64,000 nt of DNA from Lutraria lutraria (lineage: Eukaryota > Mollusca > Bivalvia > Venerida > Mactridae). Shown in pieces: positions 1-11,700 of the stretch (positions within the stretch are counted from its first letter, which is position 1; the number at the start of each line of letters is the position of its first letter). The stretch is taken from the NCBI GenBank assembly GCA_964023205.1, contig OZ026851.1:18173528-18237527 (forward strand). Reading direction: 5' to 3'. The translations under genes were made by a program, and so were the position numbers. The notes beneath the pieces were generated by a model. That model had not been told where the DNA came from and searched no databases. It saw only the letters and a list, made by a program, of their open reading frames with translations.

Positions 1-561
1 AAAATATCACATTTGGGAATAAATTATATGAACAGGTATATATTAAATAAATAAAATTACTTATCACCGTTAAATAGCTATTATAGTAAGATAAATAGAA
101 CATTGTAGACAAACATGTATACTGATTATTTAAACATGAGACAAAATTTCTTCAATCATTGAAATACAGTAAAATATTTGAAAGAAAACCAAAATATATG
201 TGGTTGTTGTAATATAATAGTGGCCTTAATACATTTGTATAAGTTTTACTGTATCTAATTATTTTCTGTGTATCCATATAACATACAGGGACATATTGAA
301 TGATGTTTGATGGAAGTTTGCGAAATAATTATTTGAAATACAGTCGTTGAATGATTAATTTAATTATCTAAATATATATTAATAAAATTATTCATGTAAT
401 CGCATTTTAAACGAACATTTCAATTACATGTATTGGTACCTCTGATTATACACGTCCTCTACATTAAACGCAGAAAACAAACATTTTTAAATTGTCTATC
501 GAGTGACAATTAATGATAGTTTGCTTACATCACTAAATGCAAGTTTATTAAACTATATATA
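1..561. other. Gene-free 3' flank of gene 1, duplicated at the gene 3 flank
   Basis: AT-rich sequence with no credible coding exon on either strand. Roughly positions 180-560 resemble 57140-57540: both hold the string 'aagttttactgtatcta' followed by 'tttctgtgtatccat' and then similar AT-rich text. This shows that the flank belongs to the duplicated block of the array. Function unknown. Confidence 0.6.
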
Positions 562-2195
562 TGATGTACATTTATTCACAGCATTTTACATGTAGTATCT
601 ACTGGCATCTATGATGTACGTTTATTTAGAGCATTTATCACGTGATATTTAGTGACATCTGTGATGTACGTTTATTTAGAGCATTTATCACGTGATATTT
701 ATAGTGACATATATGATGTACGTTTATTTAGAGCATTTATCACGTGATATTTAGTGACATCTGTGATGTACGTTTATTTAGAGCATTCAACACGTGATAT
801 TTAGTGACATATATGATGTACGTTTATTTAGAGCATTTATCACGTGATATTTAGTGACATATATGATGTACGTTTATTTAGAGCATTTATCACGTGATAT
901 TTAGTGACATCTGTGATGTACGTTTATTTAGAGCATTCAACACGTGATATTTATAGTGACATATATGATGTACGTTTATTTAGAGCATTTCTCACGTGAT
1001 ATTTAATGACATCTAAGATATACGTTTATTTAGAGCATTCAACACGTGATATTTAGTGACATTTATGATGTACGTTTAGTTATAGCATTCAACACGTGGT
1101 AGTTAGTGACATCTGCGATGTGATGTACGTTTATTTAGAGCATTCAACACGTGATATTTAGTGACATTTATGATGTACGTTTAGTTATAGCATTCAACAC
1201 GTGGTAGTTAGTGACATTTATGATGTACGTTTATTTAGAGCATTTATCACGTGATATTTAGTGACATCTGTGATATGATGTACGTTTATTTAGAGCATTC
1301 AACACGTGATATTTAGATACATCTGCGATGTGATGTACGTTTATTTAGAGCATTCAACACGTGATATTTAGTGACATTTATGATGTACGTTTAGTTATAG
1401 CATTCAACACGTGGTAGTTAGTGACATTTATGATGTACGTTTATTTAGAGCATTCAACACGTGATATTTAGTGACATTTATGATGTACGTTTATTTAGAG
1501 CATTCAACACGTGGTAGTTAGTGACATTTATGATGTACGTTTATTTAGAGCATTCAACACGTGATATTTAGTGACATCTGCGATGTGATGTACGTTTATT
1601 TAGAGCATTCAACACGTGATATTTAGTGACATTTATGATGTACGTTTATTTAGAGCATTCAACACGTGGTAGTTAGTGACATTTATGATGTACGTTTATT
1701 TAGAGCATTCAACACGTGATATTTAGTGACATTTATGATGTACGTTTATTTAGAGCATTCAACACGTGATATTTAGTGACATTTATGATGTACGTTTATT
1801 TAGAGCATTCAACACGTGGTAGTTAGTGACATTTATGATGTACGTTTATTTAGAGCATTCAACACGTGATATTTAGTGACATTTATGATGTACGTTTAGT
1901 TATAGCATTCAACACGTGGTAGTTAGTGACATCTGCGATGTACGTTTATTTAGAGTATTCAACAAGTGATATTTAGTTACATCTGTGATGTACGTTTATT
2001 TAGAGCATTCAACATTTAATATTTAGTGACATCTATGGTGTACGCTTATTTATAGATTTTAACGCGTGATATTTAGTGAATTCTAATATGTATGTTTATT
2101 TATAACATTAAATACGTGATATTTAGTGACATCTATGATGTACTTTTATTTATAGCATTTAACACGTGATATTTAGTGATATGTACGATATGCAT
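562..2195. repeat. 50-bp minisatellite, about 30 units, 3' of gene 1
   Basis: Tandem repeat with an exact 50-bp period in its regular part (for example the same string at 1681, 1731 and 1781). Most units carry CACGTG, the canonical E-box; the 'ttatCACGTGataa' variants are near-perfect palindromes. Most units also carry 'tttatt', which reads AATAAA (a polyadenylation signal) on the strand of the mucin gene. The array lies about 0.5-2.2 kb beyond the stop codon of gene 1. One degenerate unit lies at the same place behind gene 2 and five or six behind gene 3. Confidence 0.93.
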
Positions 2196-2379
2196 GTTTT
2201 TCAGCTGTCTTTAAAGTGACATTTATAAGTACATGTATATAAAACATTAATACTAAACGGTACAATTTGTGTGAAGCATTTAACATATACACTGATCTTT
2301 ATACAGTGCATGTTTATAGTCTTTTTAGTCACACCTTTACATATATGTATACTGTTTAATATATACTAAATGCATGCGT

Positions 2380-2716
2380 AATAGTCTATTGGTTGACATC
2401 TAACATACATAATTATGTATAATACTTTATTGGTTGACATCTAATTATACATGTATTATATTCCATTGGTTGGTTGGCATCTAATATACATAATTATGTA
2501 AAATATTCCATTGGTTGACATACTATATATTTACATGCATAATAGTCTATTGGTTTACATCTAATATATAAATGTATACAAATGTAATAGTCAATTGGTT
2601 GGCATCTATTATTATACATGTAAAATAGTTCATAGATTGACATTTAATATATAATGTAAAATAGTCTATTAGTTGACATCTAATATATAAATGTATAAAA
2701 GTTTATTGGTTGGCAC
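2380..2716. repeat. Degenerate ~37-bp repeat abutting the gene 1 stop codon
   Basis: Imperfect units with the core 'ttggttgacatctaatatac' and 'ataatagtctattgg'. The array reaches the stop codon of gene 1 at 2717, so it forms the start of the 3' UTR or flank. The same repeat is cleaner behind gene 2 (29135-29765), and one unit lies behind gene 3. Confidence 0.8.
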
Positions 2717-2767
2717 CTAATATCGGTGAAAACTTGCTGGTCGAATATTTGGTCGTTTGATCTCAAA
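2717..2767 (-). CDS. Gene 1 exon 10: C-terminal FEIKRPN tail
   Basis: A TGCAG acceptor is followed by codons for [16 protein letters not shown] and TAG. Genes 2 and 3 hold the same 51-bp exon with mostly conservative changes, so this is the true C-terminus. The TAG lies at the edge of the ~37-bp repeat, whose units contain the same 'atctaatat' text. Confidence 0.9.
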   Translation of the reverse strand, partial: FEIKRPNIRPASFHRY

Positions 2768-5700
2768 CTGCAACAATAAATCATAAAGTTTAGTTGGTTT
2801 TTAGATACACAAAATAAAGTTTATCTTGGAACTTAGATTTTTTTCTTAGAATTAGTATTGTTAATTAAGTGTAAAGTTAAAAAACTTGTTTTGTACATTT
2901 ACATATACACCCTTAAGAAAAGCAACTTCAGATGGGGAACTGGGCTAATTTTAGGTTTTGTCTGACGACATGTTTTTTAAGGGGAGGGGGCTCCAAGCCT
3001 CCCCTAGCCACTGGTTCCCACGGCCATGTATACTAGCATATAAATTGAAACATTAATCTACAATTTTCTATTATAGCGCTAAATCATAAGTATAATTTTA
3101 CCTTTGTTTCGTGGTCAATATTACCCAAGTATGATGACCTTGTGTTTAAATGCGTGTTACGACTTCCTGGATTGGTCATTTGGTACAAGTTGGACTGTGG
3201 TTGGTATACGAAGAACTGAAGAAAAAAAATTGTAATGAATATCGACAGATATTAGGGCATTTAAAATGTGTAAAAGTTATCTGACAATAAAAGAATCATA
3301 CCCAAGTACATGTACCTACTTCAAAATAATGAATATTGGAAGTGAACGGTAAATGTTTATAATCAAGTATGAAAAGAAATGAAAGGGAGCTAACTTGTAA
3401 ATTTAAAATCAACAAAATCAAACATAGATTTAGTTGTTTATATTTTTGCGAAAGCGAGTGGGAGGGGGGTTGGCATGTTTGAATTCAGGAAAATTTAATT
3501 CTGCTTGAATCGTTAAACAGTGGAGTAAATAATAGAGACACTTTATACAGATAACTTAATGATAATGTACAGAGAGAGCTTTTTTACTCTAAAAATATTT
3601 CACATTTCGATTTTTTTGGACTTATTATATAGACAATAAAGAGTTAACATTCCTGTACCTCCGATCCACCGTCATCTTTTACCATTGTATGCTTTCTACC
3701 ATTGATGTATTCAGCATTCATATCTCCATCAGTAATATCATCTCTGTCCTGGTACTTTCGGCTTCTTGTGAAATGAGAAAAAAAATGGAACAATAATAGA
3801 GGGACTTTGGTACAAGGAGTGCAACACAGTTAAACACTGAAAATTTAGTAAAAATATGTATATATCTATGATGAATCTAAAAACGATATAGATATGGTAG
3901 ATTTTACGAAAGAATACTTGCATATATACTAAGAAGTTTTCTGCGTACATAGTAATAAAAGAAACATCCAAATTGTAATAATACAGTACATTATACGTAT
4001 TTTAAGAACTGACCTTTTTCTCTGTCTGACAACTAGGGCCACAATTATAACAGTGAATATCAGCAACAATCCTCCACCAGTGCTGGCGCCAATAACAATG
4101 ATGTAAGTTTTGGTAAGTGGCAATTTTTCACTTCGTATTTCACAATACCTTCCTGTGTATGCAAACGTTTCATCCTCTCGACACCTACATATTCATAGAA
4201 AGGGTCATATAAAAGTACATGCGAAAATAATCACATGAATTGAAAGACAAAATGAACAGAACGTACCACAGATCGAAGATCAATTTATTGGAATACCAAA
4301 AGACTGATTGAAATGACAGAAATAATTAGAGCAACAGAATAGTTATTAGGACAACATGAAAATGACTGGAACAACAATAGAATGATATTAGAACAACAGT
4401 ATAGTGATTAGAATAACAGTAAATTGATAAGAACAACAGTGTAATGATTAGAACAACAGTATAATGATTAGAAAAACAATAGAATGATTAGGACAACAAT
4501 AGAATAATTAGGACAACAGCAAAATAATTAGGACAACAGTAAAACGATTAGAACAACATTAAATTGATTAGAACAACATGATAATGATTAGAACAACAGC
4601 ATAATGATTTGAAAAACAATAGAATAATTAGGACAACAGTAGAACGATTTGAAAAACAATAGAATAATTAGGACAACAGTAGAATAATTAGGACAACAGT
4701 ATAATGATTAGGACAACAGTAGAATAATTAGGACAAAAGTAGAATAATTAGGACAACAGTAGAATAATTAGGACAACAGTAGAATAATTAGGACAACAGT
4801 ATAATGATTAGGACAACAGTAGAATAATTAGGACAACAGTATAATGATTAGGACAACAGTAGAATAATTAGGACAACAGTAGAATAATTAGGACAACAGT
4901 ATAATGATTAGGACAACAGTAGAATAATTAGGACAACAGTATAATGATTAGGACAACAGTAGAATAATTAGGACAACAGTATAATGATTAGAACAACAAT
5001 AGAAAAAATGGGATAACAATGGATTAAATGAATGACAAAAATAACCAAACCGAGCAACATTGAACTAGATCAGGCAATACTGAAAGAATAAGCAAAATAG
5101 AACAAGATAATATCGGGTTTTACGCCCCTTTTCAACAACCAGGGTAATATGAGACGGCAAGTTAACCTAAGCATCGTTCCTGGGAAGAACCAGTACTAGA
5201 CTCCCATCCTCCGTCAGCAAAAGTTACTGCTTACTTTCTCACATAGTCATGTCGGTAGCGGGGCTCGAACCCACGACCCTCTATCGGGTCGGACGTTGTT
5301 AGTACTTAATAATTGTTACGTTCAGATTAGTCGAAATGACATTGATTATATCTAAACAGAAAATAATGGAACACAATTGATTGGATAGGAAAATGGTTCA
5401 CTGTCGGGATTCAGAAACAAGAATAATTATTATCGACAAACCTGCATTGTATCTCTTCTGTTCGGTCATCCTGGGAACAGCTCCCTCCGTTTTGACATTT
5501 ATCCTTAAAATCCTTGGACAGACATCTATGGACGCAGCTCACAGTTTTATGGTCCTCCGCTGGGTTACACACATGTCCCTGGTTACACGGAAAAGAAACT
5601 ACACTACAAGGATTGCTCTCACGTAAACGTTCATATTCTGCAAAATAAAAACATTGCTGGTGTGGATAAATATAATGTGTGTTGAAATAGTCATTACAGT

Positions 5701-8700
5701 AATAAAATAACAACAAAAACAAAAGAAAAACTTTAGGACACCTGCAAGTCTAAAGGATAATAAAAATTTGAAAGAAATAAAGTTTATTTACAATTATCAC
5801 ATAATTATTAACACGTATTTACACGTATCTTAATAACTTAAAATAATCGCTCAGTTCAGTCACAATACTGGAGGTCAAGGGGTCCCGGGTTAGAGACCAG
5901 AGTGCATGTTCCTCCGTGACAATGTGAATTCAGTACACTATCCAAAGACACCTGTGATCCATGCTGTTGTTGTTCATGATGTTGATTAGTACTGATAGAT
6001 AACACAGTATAGTTTTATTGAGGAGCAAGACGCTGTGTTCAATAAACGCATATGCCCCCGGTGGCATGCTTGTGAAGCAATAGCCCATTTGAACAATGTC
6101 AAGGTCAAAGTCGGTATTTGATTGCCGATAATTATGGGTGGATTGAGAATGGTCATAAGCGACAACTGTAGAAGTATGAAAGTGTTCAACAAGCGGTATT
6201 GGTGCTAGACGAAACAGTAAAATCTACTTAACCTGGTACAGAATCATTCAAAGTCCAAATTAAGTCAAGGTCAAGGTCAAACTGGGATTTCTTGATACGG
6301 GTGTAATGAGAATGATCATACGCAACAACTGTAGAAGTATGAAGTGTTCTAGCAAGCGGTATTGGTGCTAGACGAAACGGTAAAATCTACTTAATCTGGT
6401 ACAGAATCATTCTAAGTCCTAATTAAGTCAAGGTCAAAGTGGGATTTCTTTATTATTATTATACCATATTTATATAGCCCTTTTTTCATGTAATTACACA
6501 TTCAAAAGTGCTGTACAATCACTATTAAGACATGGTTAAAACAATATGTAATGAATACAAACATGTTAGTCAAAATGATATGGGTAAAATATATACAACT
6601 ATGGACAAATTTATAAGTCAACAAATCCACCATCAATTTATGCAAACAAGTAAGATACACAATAATTCTAGAATGTTTCAAGTCCGGTTGGCTTCTTGAT
6701 ACGGATGTATTGAGAATGATCATAAGCAACAACTGTGTTAGTATCAAAGCGTTCTAGCAAGCGGTATTGGTGCTAGACGAAACGGTTAAATATACTTAAC
6801 CCCGTACGGACGGACAGGACAATCACTATATGCCCCGACATCAAAGATAAAAAGGCAAATCTGCAAAAATAAATGACAACTGGGAAGGTCAAGTGCTCAT
6901 GAAAATTAGTGCCGTGAGATAACAAGAGCACAAGACAACTGTTTAACTAACAAACAAAGAAATGAACGAAAGACCACACAAATGATAAAACAAACATGAT
7001 GTACTACATGTGTTAATATAAATGTCATATTTTTCTTACCCTCCTCAATGGATGTATTAAATTTCGTCACATTGACACCAAAAAATGTTTCCTCTTTTAA
7101 AGTGTTTGTTTGGTTTTGCAGACTCTTAAGGTTTTCGGTTTTTGGTTTAAGGTGGACCTCATAGATGGAGACCACGCTGCCGGCTCTGTAATCAGTGAAT
7201 GAAATGATCTTAGAACAACATCATATGCGATCGTTGTATTATATTTAGGTTGACATGATTCGAATGTGCCAATAATACATCCCATGGCAGGCTTATACTT
7301 GGGTAGAACATGTGCCTTCTGTAAGTTAGCTGGACAGACAAATAGGAACAAGTTCATGGATACCTTTATTGTTTAGCTTCTTTTGTGTAAAAACTATCGT
7401 TATAACAAGTATTCCTGTCTGTTTTTTTTACTACAAAATCTGACATCAACAAAATCCGGAGAAAATCGGAACTTTTCATATTTGTTTGGTTTTAAATAAT
7501 AAAGGTTGTTCGATAAGCCCTTGGACTTTCTTTTTATACAATATTTTATTTTTGTTTTGCTATTTCAAATTTATCGAGACAGGACAACACTCGTATTTTA
7601 ACTGTTACTTTTATAAGCGAAATTATCTGTACATACATCTGTACTTGAAACAGTTTTGCTGTTTCAAGTAAATTTATATTCTTCTCATTGAGATTTATCT
7701 ATGATGCAATATCTCTACATATTTTATATGAAACACATGTACTACAGTACATACCTAAATCCTAGAATAGTTACACTAAGAAAACCATCTGTTTGATTAT
7801 ATACATCAGTCAACTGAAATAAAAGACATGACAGGTATGAATAGAGAGTTATAATGTTGTTTATTCGTTTTTTATATGAACTTTATTTATTGTAGGATAT
7901 TTTGCATACTAGTATACCAAACGTAACAACACTAGCTTTACCGAAATTAATAATAAGGCTGAACTTTGTTCATAAGTTTGACACTGTAAAATAAATAAAT
8001 AGATAAAAATACGCAAATAAATACATTGTAAATACAAATGTACATTGAATGAATAAATACTCAAATAAAAAAATGATGAAAATAATACACAAATACTTGA
8101 CTACACAAATACATTTTTGTAAATTAATACATACATTTGTATATAAAACACAAATAAACAAACAGAATTGTCAGTCACAGATCTAGAATAGAAATAAATA
8201 CTGAGGGAAGATTTGTGCTGCAAAATTTATTCATGGGAAGGAAAATGGTTTAAAAGTCTGACTGTATAAAAAACCTCATAAGCACGACAGATTGTTGCTG
8301 TATATCTTGTAGATGTGACAAGATGTTGTGATAAGCCCAGGATCAGAATAATCCTGAATACATAAAAGCAACATCCATTAAAACTGGTTAGTATTATAGT
8401 GTACATAAAAGGCAGGTGGATCAAAAGGCTGTGAAATCATTCGTCACGGATAGTTGTACAAACACCAATAACACTGGGGCGCGAAAAGGTTAAAGTTGCA
8501 TTGAAATACTGGCTCAGACAACAATTCATCTTCATCGACTGAATTACATATCCGTATAGAAGTAGGAAATAAGGAACGTCAAATTAAGTTTGACATGATA
8601 AAGAATTCATCTTAAAGACGTTTGCTGCAGTTCGCTATGTTTTTCATATAGACAGAATGAAAACTTATCAGGATGCATGTTCATAGAATTCAATATGCTA

Positions 8701-11700
8701 ACAAAACATTTTAAGCCAAAAAGAAAATGGGGGTCAATGATCTCGTTTTTTGTTAGTTATCTGCCCTTGAATATGAATTTTTTGCTTATCGTAGGCCATT
8801 TCAAGGGCAGATAACTCATACATAAATCTCATATACAAATGTACCATGGTTTTACTTTTGGTTATGTTTTTTTATTTTATTCTTGGTCAAAATACAAAAA
8901 ATTATGCAATTCCATCAAACACATACTAACCTATTTTCAGTTGAAGTTAAGAGACTGAAAATTCTTCAAAATTGCGCCATTTTTTAAGAAAATTTACATT
9001 GGTTTAGGTAAAGAAAGAAAAAATATACAAACCACTCTTTAACAATACATGAACTATTTTAAACAAGATCGACTTACCTTTGACCGAAATTCATTTTCAT
9101 ATTGAATATAGTTCTTTGATGATTTATTCAATAAATCTGACGTAAATTTTAAATTGATTGATACTTCAAGGACCACGCGAATATTTAGTTCCTCTGAAAA
9201 AGAAAACAGATTACAATATGTCTTGTCGTTGTCATCCTAGTAAAGCATAATAAGAAATCATCTTAAGGTGAATCATCAAATCACAAATTTGTGAAAAAAT
9301 AGCCACCTGACACTTTTGATACGCGTCCTAGAAAGTGGCGTTGTTCAATAATTACTGAAAGTACATTACTGAACTGAGTTTTTATCAATAGCTAATGATT
9401 CAATGTACATTTCTGCACCAGTAAAATAATATTTGATGATTAACAAGTATCTATAATTCTCACCTGAACTTATGCTAATTCCATTAGCCAAAATAATGTA
9501 TCATAATATCAAAATTAATTTAACCTACAATGTCCAACAGTAACTTCAACATGTTTTTGAGGGTTTCCATATTTCAAATTTTCACTTTTAAATGTTCTTC
9601 CATGTTTATTTTCAATTCTAAACACAGTCCTCAATATTCACATTTTACAAAAATCCTCCACACATGTGTTTACACTATGTACTACACAGTAGCCTAAACA
9701 AATATGGAAGAAAAATCACTGTGTGAAAGTTGAGGACTGTGTTAAGAATTGAAAATAAACATGGAAAAACATTTAATAATGAAAATTTAAAATATGGAAA
9801 CCCTCAATGACATATTGAAGTTATTGTTGGACATTGTAGTTTAAATTAATTTTGATATTATGATACATTATTTTGGCGACTGGAATTTGCGTAAGTTCAG
9901 GTGAGAATTATAGATACTTGTTAATCATCAAATATTATTTTACTGGTGCAGAAATGTACATTGAATCATTAGCTATTGATAAAAACTCATTTTAGTTATG
10001 TACTTTCAGTAATTATTGAACAACGCCACGTTTTAGTATGCATAGCAAAAATGTCAGTTGGCTATTTTTTCACAAATTTGTGATTTGACGATTCACCTTA
10101 ATCGACATTTATTTATCAACTTGAAATTAAAAGCTCTTTTTATGCTTCTGTTGTAAACTACTGGATGTATAGTACAAAAAACAACAACATCAAATGTCCG
10201 AACTAATCCAAAATGAGTTACAGGCTGGTTCTCGTTTTTTAATACGTGATGCATTCACATACTACGAAACCGAGAGTACATGTGAACTAGTTTTCTGGCG
10301 AAAATTTATATCTTGTAGACGTTGTAGTATATAATAATAATTATTGTTGACGTTGAAAAATGGATTTATCTTAGTTTATGTGTTGTGATTGACAAAAATA
10401 CAATTATTTTGTTTTCTTAGAGCTCATAACCCCATGTGCCTGTGTTTAAACATAGGAACAAAAATGTTTTTCTATTATTGATGTTGTAAGAAATAATCGT
10501 ATGAACTTATCGCATAAAGACCGATTACACTGCCAGTACAACTTCGTCTTGTGATATATATACATTTGTACGTGACCTCATGGATCTCTGCCTACATTAA
10601 ATAAAGGATGTGATGAGGCGTATGATATTTTGGTAGAAGTTGGTATATGAGAATATCCGAATAGATACCTAATTTTGTATTAGTTACTACTGTAGTAGTT
10701 GGTGCCGGCGTTGTTGGTGCTGTTGTAGTTGGTGCCTGCGTTGTTGGTGCCTGCGTTGTTAGTACTGGCGTTGTTGGTGCTGGTGTTGTTAGTACTGGCG
10801 TTGTTGGTGCTGGTGTTGTTAGTACTGGTGTTGTTGGAGTTGGTGCAGTTGGTCCAGACGTTGTTGGTGCTGGCGTTGTTGGTGCTGGCGTAGTTGGTCC
10901 AGACGTTGTTGGAGCTGGTGTAGTTGGTCCAGGTGTAATTGGTCCAGGTGTAGTTGGTCCAGGTGTTGTTGGAGCTGTTGTAGTTGGTCCAGATGTAGTT
11001 GGTTCAGGTGTAGTTGGTGCTGGTGTAGTTGGAGCTGGTGTACTTGGTCCAGGTGTAGTTGGTCCAGGTGTAGTTGGTGCTGGAGTAGTTGGAGCTGATG
11101 TAGTTGGAGCTGGTGAAGTTGGTGCTGGCGTTGTTGGTGCTGGCGTTGTTGGAGCTGGTGTAGTTGGTCCAGGTGTAGTTGGAGCTGGTGTAGGTGGAGT
11201 TGGTGTAGTTGGTCCAGGTGTAGTTACTCCAGGTGTAGTTGGTGCTGGTGTAGTTGGAGCTGGTGTAGTGTGAGCTGGTGTAGTTGGAGTTGGTCCAGGT
11301 GTAGTTGGTCCAGGTGTAGTTTGTCCAGGTGTTGTTGGTCCAGGTGTAGTTGGTGCTGGTGTAGTTGGTGCTGGCGTTGTTGGTCCAAGCGTTGTTGGAG
11401 CTGGTGTAGTTGGTCCAGATGTAGTTGGTCCAGGTGTAGTTGGAGCTGGTGTAGTTGGAGTTGGTGTAGTTGGTCCAGGTTTAGTTGGTCCAGGTGTAGT
11501 TGGTGCTGGCGTTGTTGGTCCAGGGGTAGTTGGTGCTGGTGTAGTTGGTCCAGGTGTAGTTGGTCCAGGTGTAGTTGGAGCTGGTGTAGTTGGAGTTGGT
11601 GTAGTTTGTCCAGGTGTAGTTGGAGCTGGTGTAGTTGGTCCAGGTGTAGTTGGTGCTGGCGTTGTTGGTCCAAGCGTTGTTGGAGCTGGTGTAGTTGGTC

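Noticed and set aside
562..2195. CRISPR-like array of ~50-bp units
   Set aside because: Units are head-to-tail without unique spacers, in a eukaryotic context; it is a minisatellite.
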